Part shown: positions 49,629-58,881 of the stretch, in pieces | How positions within the stretch are numbered: the first letter of the stretch is position 1 | Layout of the letters: each line of letters opens with the position of its first letter | DNA from: JARRKU01 sp050288425 | GTDB lineage: Bacteria > Desulfobacterota > Desulfobacteria > Desulfobacterales > Desulfosarcinaceae | Assembly: GCA_050288425.1 (NCBI GenBank) | Contig: JBNKDU010000124.1 | Coordinates: 62,001 to 126,000, forward strand | Length of the DNA: 64,000 nt | Reading direction: 5' to 3' | Position numbers and translations under genes: made by a program | The notes under the pieces: model-generated | The model's database searches: none | The model's input: only the letters and a program-made list of their open reading frames with translations | Told to the model about the DNA's origin: nothing

Positions 49629-50711
49629 ATGAGCAAGACCTATCGAATTGCAGTGATTCCCGGTGACGGCACCGGACCGGAAGTCGTCGACGAAGGGCGC
49701 AAGGCCCTCAACGCCGCAGCCGCCAAATTCGGTTTCAAACTGGACATGACCGATTTCGACTTCGGAGGCGACCGATACCTGCGCACCGGCGAAGTGCTGC
49801 CCGATTCCGCCGGTGACGATCTCAAACAATTTGACGCCATCTATCTGGGCGCCATCGGTCATCCGGATGTCAAACCGGGAATTCTGGAGAAGGGGATCCT
49901 GCTGCGGTTGCGGTTCGAACTCGATCAATACATCAACCTGCGGCCGGTGCGCCTCTATCCGGGCGTGGCCACGCCCCTGAAGGACAAGGGACCCGCGCAG
50001 GTCGATTACGCCGTGATCCGGGAGAACTCCGGCGGCATCTATACGGGCACCGGGGGCATATCCATGAAAGGCACGCCCCACGAAGTGGCCGTGCAGAGCA
50101 TGGTCTACAACCGCCATCAGGTGGAACGCTGCCTGCGCTACGCTTTCGAATATGCCCGCAAGTTCGGCAAGAAGGCCCGCGGCAAAGGCGACGCCAACAC
50201 CCTGGGGCTGGTGGGCAAGACCAATGTGCTGACCTATGTCTTCGATCTCTGGGAACGCGCTTTCCACGAGATCGGCGAGACGGACTATCCCGATGTCCGG
50301 CGCGAATACTACCACGTGGACGCCACCTGCATGTGGATGGTCAAGAGTCCGGAATGGTTCGACGTCCTGGTGACCAGCAACATGTTCGGCGACATCATCA
50401 CCGACCTGGGGGCCGAGACCCAGGGCGGCATGGGCATTGCCGCCGGCGGCAACATCAACCCCCTGGGGGTGAGCATGTTCGAGCCCATCGGCGGATCGGC
50501 GCCCAAATATACCGGCATGAACATCATCAATCCCCTGGCGGCCATTTGTGCCGGGGCCATGATGCTGGAAACCCTGGGAGAGACAGACGCCGCGTTGGCC
50601 GTCGAAGACGCGGTCAAGGATGTCACCGCGACCAAGATCAAGAGCCTGTCCGCCGGCAAGATGGGATACACCACCTCCGAGGTCGGCGACCTGGTGGCCG
50701 AGCGGGTGTAG
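49629..50711 (+). CDS. leuB: 3-isopropylmalate dehydrogenase family enzyme
   Basis: NAD-dependent beta-hydroxyacid decarboxylating dehydrogenase. The 360-residue product begins with TYRIAVIPGDGTGPEVVDEG and has DYAVIRENSGGIYTG (catalytic Tyr), LGLVGKTNVLTYVFDLWERA (catalytic Lys), and the metal-site Asp residues in SNMFGDIITDLGAE and the cofactor segment GSAPKYTGMNIINP. Isopropylmalate dehydrogenase is the likeliest role (leucine synthesis), but the residues that separate it from isocitrate, homoisocitrate and tartrate/malate enzymes cannot be judged safely by eye. No other leu genes are adjacent. AGAAGGA precedes the ATG. Confidence 0.82.
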   Translation: MSKTYRIAVIPGDGTGPEVVDEGRKALNAAAAKFGFKLDMTDFDFGGDRYLRTGEVLPDSAGDDLKQFDAIYLGAIGHPDVKPGILEKGILLRLRFELDQYINLRPVRLYPGVATPLKDKGPAQVDYAVIRENSGGIYTGTGGISMKGTPHEVAVQSMVYNRHQVERCLRYAFEYARKFGKKARGKGDANTLGLVGKTNVLTYVFDLWERAFHEIGETDYPDVRREYYHVDATCMWMVKSPEWFDVLVTSNMFGDIITDLGAETQGGMGIAAGGNINPLGVSMFEPIGGSAPKYTGMNIINPLAAICAGAMMLETLGETDAALAVEDAVKDVTATKIKSLSAGKMGYTTSEVGDLVAERV

Positions 50712-50754
50712 GCGGTCGGCTGCCCCCGGCGGCAATCCAAGAGCAGAACCGGTC

Positions 50755-52257
50755 ATGGATGCCCAACGCTTTATTACCCTGGAAGATGTCACCGTGCGCG
50801 TGGGTGGCGTCTGGGTGATCAAGGGATTGAACTGGGAAATCCGCCGGGGCGAAAATTGGGTGCTTTGGGGTGCCAACGGCGCCGGCAAGACATCCCTGGC
50901 CCGGGCGTTGCTCGGAGAGGCCGCCATCGTCGGGGGGAAGTTGCGGCGCCACTATTCGGGCCGGGGAAAGACCGGAGATGACCCCGGCCGCCGGGAGCCC
51001 GTCGCCCTGGTCTCCCCGGATCAGCAATTCGATTTGTTCCGGAGCGAGCAGTTGCTCCATCAGATGCGCCATTTCAGCGGACGTATCCATGAACGCACCC
51101 CCGCGAAGGATGTTCTTGCAGCCGAAATTCCCGACGACGACCGTGCGCTTTCCCTATTAAATGTGGCCCCTTTGCTGGCCAGGCCCCTCGAGGGCCTGTC
51201 CGCCGGTGAGATGCGTCGGCTTCTCATCGCCCGGGCCTTGATGCGCAATCCGCAATTGTTGGTGCTGGATGAACCCTTCAATGGGCTCGATGCCGCCACG
51301 CGGGACCAATTGGCGCAGATTCTCGATCGCCTGGGCGCGGCCGGAACCCAAATGGTGCTGATTACCCACCGTCCGGCGGATATATCTTCTGTTTTCAAGT
51401 ATTTGTTGCACATCGACGCCGGCCGGGCCGTGTGGCAGGGACGGGTACGGGAATTCTTGCACGGTCGCTTCCGACAGAGCGATGATCCATCCCGCCGGGC
51501 GGATGGGAATATCCATTGGACCGATCCTCCGGCGTCGAACGGCATCCCGGCCGCGGCGACCATGATCGAGATGCGCGGCGTGAACGTCGCTTATGGAGGA
51601 TCGGCGGTTCTCACCGACGTTCACTGGACCGTGCGGAACGGCGAGAATTGGGCCCTCATCGGACCCAACGGCGCCGGCAAATCCACCTTGCTGAAGTTGA
51701 TCACCGGCGACAACCTCCAGGGGTACGCCAATGAGTTGATCCTGTTCGGCCGTCCCAAGGGCAGCGGCGAGTCGGTCTGGGACGTGAAGCGACAGATCGG
51801 CTATGTGGCCGATGACCTGCAATTGCGCTATCAGAAAAAGATGACCGGCTTCGACGTGGTCTGCTCGGGCTTCTTCGATTCGGTGGGCCTTTTCCGGCAT
51901 TGCAGCCAGGTGCAGAAACGTACGGCCCGTCAATGGCTTGCCCGCACGGACACGGAAGACCTGGCTTCCCGGCTTTTCTCCAGACTTTCCTATGGCCAGC
52001 AACGCATGCTGCTCATCGTGCGGGCCATGGTCAAGTCCCCGCGACTGCTGATCCTGGACGAACCCTGCAACGGCCTCGACGCGGCCAATCGCAGGCGCCT
52101 GCTGGCCATGCTGGATCTCATCGCGAACGGCCACGCCGCCAACCTGCTCTATGTCAGCCATCGGCCGGACGAATTGCCCCATTGCATCACCCACCGTCTG
52201 CATTTGGCGGCGGGCCGGATCGTCAAGATCGAGGGGACGGTGAGCGGTAATCCGTGA
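50755..52257 (+). CDS. Double-domain ABC ATPase (ModF-like)
   Basis: The 500-residue product has two ABC nucleotide-binding domains in tandem. Domain one has Walker A WGANGAGKTSLAR, signature LSAGEMRRLL and Walker B LLVLDEPFNG. Domain two has IGPNGAGKSTLLK, signature LSYGQQRMLLI and RLLILDEPCNG. The segment spacing matches the ModF/PhrA type, a cytoplasmic protein without membrane partners, sometimes tied to molybdate; here no molybdate genes are adjacent. The frame overlaps leuB in the longest version, but the ATG at 50755 fits better. Function beyond ATPase activity is unknown. Confidence 0.86.
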   Translation: MDAQRFITLEDVTVRVGGVWVIKGLNWEIRRGENWVLWGANGAGKTSLARALLGEAAIVGGKLRRHYSGRGKTGDDPGRREPVALVSPDQQFDLFRSEQLLHQMRHFSGRIHERTPAKDVLAAEIPDDDRALSLLNVAPLLARPLEGLSAGEMRRLLIARALMRNPQLLVLDEPFNGLDAATRDQLAQILDRLGAAGTQMVLITHRPADISSVFKYLLHIDAGRAVWQGRVREFLHGRFRQSDDPSRRADGNIHWTDPPASNGIPAAATMIEMRGVNVAYGGSAVLTDVHWTVRNGENWALIGPNGAGKSTLLKLITGDNLQGYANELILFGRPKGSGESVWDVKRQIGYVADDLQLRYQKKMTGFDVVCSGFFDSVGLFRHCSQVQKRTARQWLARTDTEDLASRLFSRLSYGQQRMLLIVRAMVKSPRLLILDEPCNGLDAANRRRLLAMLDLIANGHAANLLYVSHRPDELPHCITHRLHLAAGRIVKIEGTVSGNP

Positions 52258-53160
52258 TCAGGGAGGACCGCCCATGAGCGGCTTCGTTTTCGGCAGCCTG
52301 GCGACCTTCGGGATGAATCGGGGGGGTCGCCCCGGGCCGGAAGCATTCGATCTCCCGGATCCATGGACGATGACACCCTCCACCAGTTCCCAGGGCTGAC
52401 TGGGTCGCAGGGCCAGGCAGTCGGTGATGCCCAGGTTCCAATCGTGGTAGCGCTTCTGGAGGTCCAGGGCGATGGCGCCTTCGGCCTGACCGAGCCGGAA
52501 GAAGTCGCTTTGCATGGTATTGGAAGCAATGATGTGGGCCATGGAGAACATCTTCAAATCCGGCCGCCAACGGCCCAAATGGGTACGAATGGTTTCACGG
52601 CCGTTGGTGATGCGCGGCAGCCAGCGCAATCGACGCAGTACGTGCAGGCTTCCCAGAACGGCGAAGATCTTCGCTTCCCCATCTTGCTGCAGGCTATGGA
52701 TCAGCTGTCGGGCCATGAATGCATCCCGGTCGGTGCGTCCGTCGTAGTCCGCGTAGGGCAGGTCGATGGCCAGTACCCGGGGGCGTTGCCGGGGTGGCAA
52801 TTGCTGCAGGATCGTCAGCAGGCGGCGATAGGCCGGGCAATCGATGGCATCGTGCAGGACGATGTCCGCCAGACCCTCTCCCGTGGCCATGAAGCGGTCG
52901 ACGGCGGTCTGCTGGTCGGCGGCAATTTCCAGGGCCAAATGGGTCACTCCGGCGGAATGCAGGCGGGGCAGCAGGTCGGCGATCAATGCCAGAATGGGCG
53001 GTTTGTGGTGGGTCGTGCCCATGAAAACGAGATCATTGGCCGTTGCTTTTTCCAGCGCGTAGTCGCGGGGTTGGCGCAGGAGATCTTCCCGCGATTGGGC
53101 CGGCACGGTGAGCAAGAGTCCCATGCAGGCGATCAAGATGTTTGAACCGAAGGCGACCAT
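52258..53160 (-). CDS. ChaN/Tiki-superfamily protein (haem-binding-like or protease-like)
   Basis: The 300-residue product has an N-terminal hydrophobic signal (LIACMGLLLTVPAQS) and the ChaN/Tiki-type fold: LVFMGTTHHKPPIL with an early His pair, HLALEIAADQQTAVDRF and a late VLGSLHVLRR. Relatives bind haem (ChaN) or act as metalloproteases. The protein probably works outside the cytoplasm. It is convergent with the ABC ATPase gene, with no gap between the two stop codons, and divergent from the unknown gene at 53446. Exact function is open. Confidence 0.72.
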   Translation of the reverse strand: MVAFGSNILIACMGLLLTVPAQSREDLLRQPRDYALEKATANDLVFMGTTHHKPPILALIADLLPRLHSAGVTHLALEIAADQQTAVDRFMATGEGLADIVLHDAIDCPAYRRLLTILQQLPPRQRPRVLAIDLPYADYDGRTDRDAFMARQLIHSLQQDGEAKIFAVLGSLHVLRRLRWLPRITNGRETIRTHLGRWRPDLKMFSMAHIIASNTMQSDFFRLGQAEGAIALDLQKRYHDWNLGITDCLALRPSQPWELVEGVIVHGSGRSNASGPGRPPRFIPKVARLPKTKPLMGGPP

Positions 53161-53445
53161 CGTTCCCTCCGCCGCATTGCCTGGCGCGGCCCGGATGGCC
53201 GTGCGTCACTGGATGTATCGGCAGTTGCGGGAGGAGGCTTTACCCTATCGTCGCATAAAAAAGGTGGCAAAAGGGCGGGAACGGAATGCCCGGGTGTTCG
53301 ATCATCTGCGGCCGGGATCGTCCCGCCCCGGGGCGGGCGGCGGGGAGGTTCCTCTTGCAAAGCGTGGTTGGCTGGCATATGCTGAGGGCGCGGATCGCGA
53401 AGCACCCTCCAGCCATGAAATCGCTTTCGTCGAGGATCAATTTCG

Positions 53446-54342
53446 ATGGATAAGACGGTTAAAGTTCTAGTTATTCTGTTCGCCATGGTGGGCATCGGCC
53501 TGTTTGGCTATCATTGGTTCAGCCAATGGCACACCAGGACCGTGGAACGCGCCCTTCAGGAAGAGAAAGCCAAGCAGCTCAAGCGCATCTCCCAGTTGGA
53601 GGCGGAAATCAACCGGCTCACCGAAGAATTGGGCACCCAAAAGGCCGCCCAGCCTTCCAAGACCGAATTGGAGAATGTCTTCGGCTCTGACAGGTCTCTG
53701 ACCCCGATGGTTCCGGAAGAGGCGGATTGCAAGCAGATCACGCGGCAGGTGGTGGCCTTCTTCCATTATCTGGATACCAAGGCCTATTTGATTTGGCCGG
53801 GCAACAACATGCTGGCCGAAGAGCTGTTCGAGAAAATCGCCCGGGAATTGTCCGCCGCGCCGCCCATCAACGTGGGCGAGATGGAGAACATTTACAGCCT
53901 GCTGCGCAATGTAACTCATTTCTACCGTGTGCTGGGAAAAGACCGCATCGATCTGATCAAGGAGATCATGAAAAGCGAAGCAGAAGTGATGGAGCCTTCC
54001 ATGGCGGTGCTATTCGCGTGGATGACCACGTGCCAAAGCGAGTCCGGCAAGGAGAACGGCCGGCCCAATCTCAACACACTTTACCAGTATGCCCATTTCT
54101 TTCTCAACACCCTGGGCGGCCGCAGCTACTTGCTGCGACGGACTCCCCGCCAGCGGATGCTGATCAATTACTACGCCCTGCTCATCATCGACATGGCCAA
54201 CGATACCAGGCTCAACGCCTACGGACTCGATATCCGCCCCCATCTGGACTATGTGTTTTACGATATCAACAACCAGAAGGGATTGATGTATCGCCAGCGC
54301 TACCTGTCGCGGCTGAGAGCGCTGCAAAGCAAATATCAATAA
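53446..54342 (+). CDS. Unknown membrane-anchored coiled-coil protein
   Basis: The 298-residue product has an N-terminal transmembrane helix (VLVILFAMVGIGLFGYHWF), then a coiled coil (residues about 33-68, ALQEEKAKQLKRISQLEAEI), then an alpha-helical domain (CKQITRQVVAFFHYLDTKAY, LNTLYQYAHFFLNTLGGRSY, INNQKGLMYRQRYLSRLRAL). The bulk should lie in the periplasm. I do not recognise the family. The 285-base gap upstream, between this gene and the divergent ChaN-like gene, contains nothing that I can identify. It precedes the selenoprotein gene by 76 bases, possibly in one operon. Confidence 0.72.
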   Translation: MDKTVKVLVILFAMVGIGLFGYHWFSQWHTRTVERALQEEKAKQLKRISQLEAEINRLTEELGTQKAAQPSKTELENVFGSDRSLTPMVPEEADCKQITRQVVAFFHYLDTKAYLIWPGNNMLAEELFEKIARELSAAPPINVGEMENIYSLLRNVTHFYRVLGKDRIDLIKEIMKSEAEVMEPSMAVLFAWMTTCQSESGKENGRPNLNTLYQYAHFFLNTLGGRSYLLRRTPRQRMLINYYALLIIDMANDTRLNAYGLDIRPHLDYVFYDINNQKGLMYRQRYLSRLRALQSKYQ

Positions 54343-54418
54343 CCACCGCGCCGGTCCGATCTTCAGCGTCAGGTGACCCCAAAGTCGCATAAATGCATAA
54401 AAATATGAGGACGGAGTA

Positions 54419-55042
54419 ATGCAGCCAACCTTGGAAATCTTTTCCGACTACATATGACCCTGGTGCTATTTCATTACCGGGCGTATTGAACGACTTCAGC
54501 AGGAGCTATCTATCGAGGTGCGCTGGACGGCATTTCCCCTCCATCCGGAAACTCCGGAGAACGGCCGCACCCTCGAGGAATTGTTTTCCGGACGCGGTTT
54601 GGACATTCCCGCCATGGTGGACCGATTGAGGTCGGCGGCCGCGGAACTCCATCTGCCTTTCGGCCGGCGGACCAGGACCTATAACAGTCGTCGGGCCCAG
54701 GTGATGGGCAAATGGGCCGAGACCCAAGGGCGGGGACCGGCCTTTCATCGCCTGGTGTTCCGCGCCTATTTCGCCGACGGTCTCAACATCGCGCAACCGG
54801 AGGTGCTCTGCCGGCTGGCGGCCTCCGCCGGCCTGGATGGCGATGCCGCCCTCGCCTCCCTCGAGGCAGATGAATTTCGGCGGGCTGTGGATGACGACTG
54901 GCGGCGCAGTCGTGAATTGGGCGTCATGGCCGTGCCCACGTTCTGCATCGACGGTCGATTCCTGACCGGCGCACAGCCTTATGCGGCTCTAAAACAATTT
55001 GTCGCCAATGAGAATGACCGATCAGGATTCCAGCCGGCTTAA
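54419..55042 (+). CDS. DsbA/FrnE-like thioredoxin-fold selenoprotein (in-frame TGA read as selenocysteine)
   Basis: Read through one TGA at 54455-54457, the frame gives a complete 207-residue FrnE-type oxidoreductase: EIFSDYI-U-PWCYFITGRIE, then RWTAFPLHPETPENGRT, and the cis-Pro segment LGVMAVPTFCIDG. The family norm is a CPWC active site; here the first Cys codon (residue 13) is replaced by TGA, giving UPWC, while the second Cys stays. A bulged hairpin begins directly after the TGA (see next entry). The ATG at 54419 has GAGGACGGAG upstream. Without readthrough only a fragment starting at GTG 54518 would be made, lacking the active site. The family forms or isomerises disulfides in the cytoplasm or reduces toxic oxidants. 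The 3' end overlaps the convergent ABC-F gene by 21 bases. Confidence 0.85.
54455..54481 (+). promoter_or_regulatory. Candidate bacterial SECIS element with its TGA codon
   Basis: Immediately 3' of TGA: CCC (54458-54460) pairs with GGG (54479-54481), a single T (54461) bulges, and GGT (54462-54464) pairs with ACC (54476-54478), leaving an 11-base loop that starts with G. A bulged U plus a G in the apical loop are features of SelB-binding bacterial SECIS hairpins. The stem is short and the loop closer to the TGA than in the E. coli fdhF example. Confidence 0.55.
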
Positions 55043-56878
55043 CCTGCGATCGAACTTCTCCTCGATGGCTTCTTTTCGGGCGTACAATGTTTCCAGGGAG
55101 GCATACCCGGCGTCGATGTGTGCCTGGCATTGGTGGATGGCGGGTGACAGCTCGGCAATGCGGGATCCGTCCTGGGACTGGGAGGCCTGCACCATGGCCC
55201 CATTGAGCTCCTCCAGGCGCCGCTCTTCGGTCTCGATGGCGGTTTCCGTTTTTTCGATGGCCCGGGTCACGGGGGTCAACTCCTGCGAGCGTTCGTTGAT
55301 CACCTTCGAGCGCTGTTGCCGCAGGGCTTTTCTGGACAAGGGGGCGGCGGCCTCTTCTCCGGATACCGCTTCACTCTGGCGCGGCACCGTCGTATCGTCC
55401 CCCCAGCCGCCTTTTTCCAGGAATTCCGAGTAAGTCCCTTCAAATGTCGTTACCGATGCCGGTCCGAAAACGATCAGGCGTTGAGCCAGGACGTGGAGGA
55501 ACATTTCGTTGTGCGTCACCATGATCACGGCGCCGTCGAAATCGTCGATGGCCGCCACCAGGGCGTCGCAGGACTCCATGTCCAGATGGTTGGAGGGTTC
55601 GTCGAGGAGCAGCAGGTTGAGCGGTGTGGCCAGCAGTTTGCCCAGCATCACCCGGGCTTTTTCGCCGCCGGACAGCACGGAAATCCTTTTCAGGGCGTTA
55701 TCGCCTTCGAAGAGCATGGCCCCGCAAATATTGCGTGCCTGCTGGCGATCGATGTCGGCATGGCAGCCGAGCAGTTCCTCTTCGATGGTATTGTTGTCGT
55801 TGAGGGATTGCACGTTGGTCTGTTCGTAGAAGCCGGGCACCACCGCCGGATGACAAGTCACCTCACCGGACAGGGGCGCGAGGTGGCCGGCCAGCACTTT
55901 GAGCAGGGTGGTCTTGCCCCTGCCGTTGGGGCCCACGATGCAGATCCGGTCGCCGCTGTTTACGGAAAAATCCAGATTCTCGAATAATCGTGGCCGATCG
56001 CCGTAGCCGAAGGTGAGCTCCCGGGCGCTGAGCACCTGCTTGCCGCGGAATTCCAGGCTGCGGAAGGTGAACTCCAGGTTCCGCATGGCCTGCAGCTTCT
56101 CCTTTTTCTGCATCTTGGCCAGGGTCTTGACCCGGCTTTGAACCAGGCCGGCCAGCCGGGCCTTGGCACGGAAGCGGCTGATGAACAATTCCACATCCTT
56201 GGCACGGCGTTCGTCCTTGCGCCGCGTTTTCTCATAGATCTCTTCATCCTGGGCTATTTGAGCGTAGTATTTGCCGGTATCGCCGGCGATCTTGCGGGTC
56301 TTGCGGCGGTGGATGCCCAGGGTGTGGGTGACGATGCGGTCCATGAAGCTGCGATCATGGGTGATCAGCAGTACTTCCCGGGGCCAGTTTACCAGAAAGC
56401 GCTCGATCCAGCGGATGGAGGTGATGTCCAGGAAGTTGGTGGGTTCGTCCAGCAGCAGCAGGTCCGGTTCGGAAACCAGCACCTTGGCCAGATTGAGGCG
56501 GACCTGGAATCCTCCGGAAAACGATTCGGGCGGCCGCTGCAGATCGGCCTCGCTGAAGCCGAGTCCGGCCAGAACCTTCTCCACTTTCCAGCGGTGGTCC
56601 TGCTCTGTCTCCGGCAGTCCCCGCATGCCCTCCTTCAAGACCGTGTCTTCGGAAAAACGCAATTGCTGTTGCACATGACCGATACGGTAGCCTTTGGGGG
56701 CGGTGAGCCGGCCCCCGTCATAATCCTCCTCGCCGATGATGATGCGCAGGAGGGTGGTTTTGCCGTGGCCGTTACGGCCCACCAGTCCCACGCGTTCCTT
56801 GGCGTTGATCTTGAAGCTGATGCCGTCGAAGAGCACCCGGCTTCCAAAGGATTTGGTCAGGTTTTCGGCTGCGATCAT
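55022..56878 (-). CDS. ABC-F family ATPase (Uup/YdiF-like)
   Basis: The 618-residue soluble protein has two ABC domains joined by the ABC-F linker: Walker A GRNGHGKTTLL and GPNGRGKTTLL, signatures SGGFQVRLNL and LSGGEKARVM, Walker B LLLLDEPTNFLD and LLLLDEPSNHLD. A basic, charged linker (FISRFRAKARLAGLVQSRVK) and a coiled C-terminal extension follow. ABC-F proteins act on the ribosome (translation rescue) or DNA. No antibiotic resistance gene neighbourhood is seen, so a housekeeping role is likelier. Its stop lies inside the end of the convergent selenoprotein gene. Confidence 0.92.
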   Translation of the reverse strand: MIAAENLTKSFGSRVLFDGISFKINAKERVGLVGRNGHGKTTLLRIIIGEEDYDGGRLTAPKGYRIGHVQQQLRFSEDTVLKEGMRGLPETEQDHRWKVEKVLAGLGFSEADLQRPPESFSGGFQVRLNLAKVLVSEPDLLLLDEPTNFLDITSIRWIERFLVNWPREVLLITHDRSFMDRIVTHTLGIHRRKTRKIAGDTGKYYAQIAQDEEIYEKTRRKDERRAKDVELFISRFRAKARLAGLVQSRVKTLAKMQKKEKLQAMRNLEFTFRSLEFRGKQVLSARELTFGYGDRPRLFENLDFSVNSGDRICIVGPNGRGKTTLLKVLAGHLAPLSGEVTCHPAVVPGFYEQTNVQSLNDNNTIEEELLGCHADIDRQQARNICGAMLFEGDNALKRISVLSGGEKARVMLGKLLATPLNLLLLDEPSNHLDMESCDALVAAIDDFDGAVIMVTHNEMFLHVLAQRLIVFGPASVTTFEGTYSEFLEKGGWGDDTTVPRQSEAVSGEEAAAPLSRKALRQQRSKVINERSQELTPVTRAIEKTETAIETEERRLEELNGAMVQASQSQDGSRIAELSPAIHQCQAHIDAGYASLETLYARKEAIEEKFDRRLSRLES

Positions 56879-56972
56879 GGGATAATCGGATGGAAAAAGA
56901 ATCCGGACATCGGATTCCGGGAGGAGTCCCCCATTATGGTTCTGCCCATTCTATGCACTCCGTTTGGAGTCA

Positions 56973-57878
56973 TCAGCGTAATTTTTTGGCATGTTGCGCC
57001 GCACTCAAACCGGCCACACAGCCTTCGCCCACGGCCTTGGCCATCTGCCAGGGAGGGCCGCAGATATCGCCGGCGGCGAAGATGCCCGGAACGTTGGTGG
57101 CCTGCTGCTTATCCGCGGCGATATACTTCATCTCCTCGTCCAGCCGGATACCCAGTGTGGTGGCCAGTTCCAGCAACCCCTTGGCACCCTGCTCGATGAA
57201 GATGCCTGAAACCGCCAGGCTCTTGCCATTGTCCAATGCCACCGATTCGACGGCTCCGTCACGGCCCTCGATGGACGACACCGTAACGCCCAGATGCACC
57301 TGCACATCGCTTTGTTCGAGTTTGGCGATCAGGTCATCGGCCGCCTCCAATTCCTTGCAAATCAAGTGGACGCTGCCGGCGATTCGGGTCAGGGTCAGGG
57401 CGCCGTCCACGGCCGCGCTTTCGCCGCCCACCACCGCCACGGTCTGCCGGCGATAAAAATTACCGTCGCAATCCACGCAATAGGAAACCCCTTTACCGAG
57501 AAAGCTCTTTTCACCGGGTATGCCGAGACCCTTGCGTTGGGTGCCGGTGGCGATGATCAGCGACAGCGTTTCCACGATGTCGCCGCTCTCCAGCCGCAGC
57601 TCGAAGCCGGGTTCGAGGGGGCGAATGTGCAACACGTCCTGATCCAGGAACCGTGCGCCGAAATTCGCTGCCTGCTGTCGACCGGCGGCGATCATCTCTT
57701 CTCCGGTGAGCTTGAAGATACAGCAGAAGTTTTCGATGTGATGACTGAAAAGGCTGCTCTTGGACTCCTTGCCCAGGACCAGGACCGCCACCTTTCTGCG
57801 GGCGGCATGGATGGCGGCCTGCAAGCCGGCCGGACCCGTGCCGATGATGACTACATCAAAGGATTTGGCCGCATTCAT
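56973..57878 (-). CDS. Thioredoxin-reductase-like flavoprotein
   Basis: The 301-residue product has FAD motif VVIIGTGPAGLQAAIHAARR, the redox-active CVDCDGNFYR (CxxC near residue 138), NAD(P)H motif VAVVGGESAAVDGAL and the C-terminal FAD segment NVPGIFAAGDICGPPWQMAKA. The usual CATCDG is changed to CVDCDG. The NADPH-binding GxGxxA is altered to GGESAA, so cofactor and partner (thioredoxin, glutaredoxin-like or ferredoxin) are uncertain. No thioredoxin gene is next to it. It could serve the thiol system that includes the nearby selenoprotein, but this is speculative. Confidence 0.86.
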   Translation of the reverse strand: MNAAKSFDVVIIGTGPAGLQAAIHAARRKVAVLVLGKESKSSLFSHHIENFCCIFKLTGEEMIAAGRQQAANFGARFLDQDVLHIRPLEPGFELRLESGDIVETLSLIIATGTQRKGLGIPGEKSFLGKGVSYCVDCDGNFYRRQTVAVVGGESAAVDGALTLTRIAGSVHLICKELEAADDLIAKLEQSDVQVHLGVTVSSIEGRDGAVESVALDNGKSLAVSGIFIEQGAKGLLELATTLGIRLDEEMKYIAADKQQATNVPGIFAAGDICGPPWQMAKAVGEGCVAGLSAAQHAKKLR

Positions 57879-58027
57879 TATTTCTCCTTGCCCCGATGGT
57901 TAAGATTCGCCCTAACATGGGGATGATTGACAGAAAATCAAGACGTTTCCACAGGTTCTGTGGTGCATGTCCGCCACCCAGGACCCGCCCCAATAAAAAT
58001 GCTTTTCCATTTACCTGGAAACCGGCA

Positions 58028-58056
58028 TTGACCGATTCGGAATGATTTGGTATGAA
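58028..58056 (+). promoter_or_regulatory. Candidate promoter of the NrfH-HAO-like operon
   Basis: TTGACC (58028-58033) and TATGAA (58051-58056) with a 17-base spacer. The leader to the ATG at 58252 is about 190 bases. The other parts of the 57879-58251 gap show nothing I recognise. Confidence 0.55.
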
Positions 58057-58251
58057 ATTAGGATCTTTTGAATCGATTCGGATTCGGGCAACCTAAACAT
58101 ATTGTAGTCATATGCCGTTCCCCGGAACCTCGGGAGGGCACAAATTTCCGCTCACAACGGTGCTTCGCGGTCCGGATGATCGCAATGTGCCTTCATGCTT
58201 GCATGGCGGTAACAGGGCAGAAGATTTATCTACTGTTTTTCGGGAGCCACC

Positions 58252-58815
58252 ATGAAAAAGTACGTGATTGCGCTGGTCCTCGTCGGGGTGGGTATCGTCA
58301 TCGCCTTTCCCCTGTTCAGCATCTCTTACTACACCATGGTGCGAACTTCCACCCCGGAGTTTTGCGCCAAATGTCACGAGATCAAGCCGGCGGTGGTCGC
58401 CTGGCGCTCCTCCACACACACGAACAACGCCGCCGGCGTGGTGGTCGATTGCATGGACTGCCACCTGCCGGCCCCCCAAAACACGTTCGATTTTTTCTTT
58501 TCCAAGACCTACCACGGAATAAAGGATGTGGTCCTCCACATCTTCGAAGATGAATACGATCGGGAAACGGCACGCAAGAACGCCTATGTCGCCCTGGAGA
58601 ACAGCCAATGTCAGAAATGTCACCGCAGTTTGTTGGACATGCCCCACAGCCGCGGCGCCATGCTGGCCCATCGGTCGGTGTTGTATGCCCGGCCCGGCTA
58701 CGAAAAGAAATGCGTCGATTGTCATTACGACCTGGTGCACTCCGAAAGAGGCCTGGTGATGTTCCGCCAGACGAGAATGATCCCCTACCAGGCAAAAGGG
58801 TTGAAACATTTGTAA
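58252..58815 (+). CDS. NapC/NrfH-type tetraheme quinol dehydrogenase
   Basis: The 187-residue product has one N-terminal membrane anchor (KKYVIALVLVGVGIVIAFPL) and four CXXCH motifs (CAKCH, CMDCH, CQKCH, CVDCH), the NapC/NirT/NrfH layout. Such proteins oxidise menaquinol and pass electrons to a periplasmic reductase. The following gene, 66 bases on, encodes an octaheme HAO-like cytochrome, so this is probably its electron donor. The CXXCHxxxP and Met residues near haem 1 (TMVRTSTPEFCAKCH) fit the quinol-site haem. The start lies in GGGAGCC context. Confidence 0.92.
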   Translation: MKKYVIALVLVGVGIVIAFPLFSISYYTMVRTSTPEFCAKCHEIKPAVVAWRSSTHTNNAAGVVVDCMDCHLPAPQNTFDFFFSKTYHGIKDVVLHIFEDEYDRETARKNAYVALENSQCQKCHRSLLDMPHSRGAMLAHRSVLYARPGYEKKCVDCHYDLVHSERGLVMFRQTRMIPYQAKGLKHL

Positions 58816-58881
58816 GGCCTATAATCCAAAACAAGTTTCATACATCGATTTCTTCATGATTCATTGAAAGGAGCAGAACCC

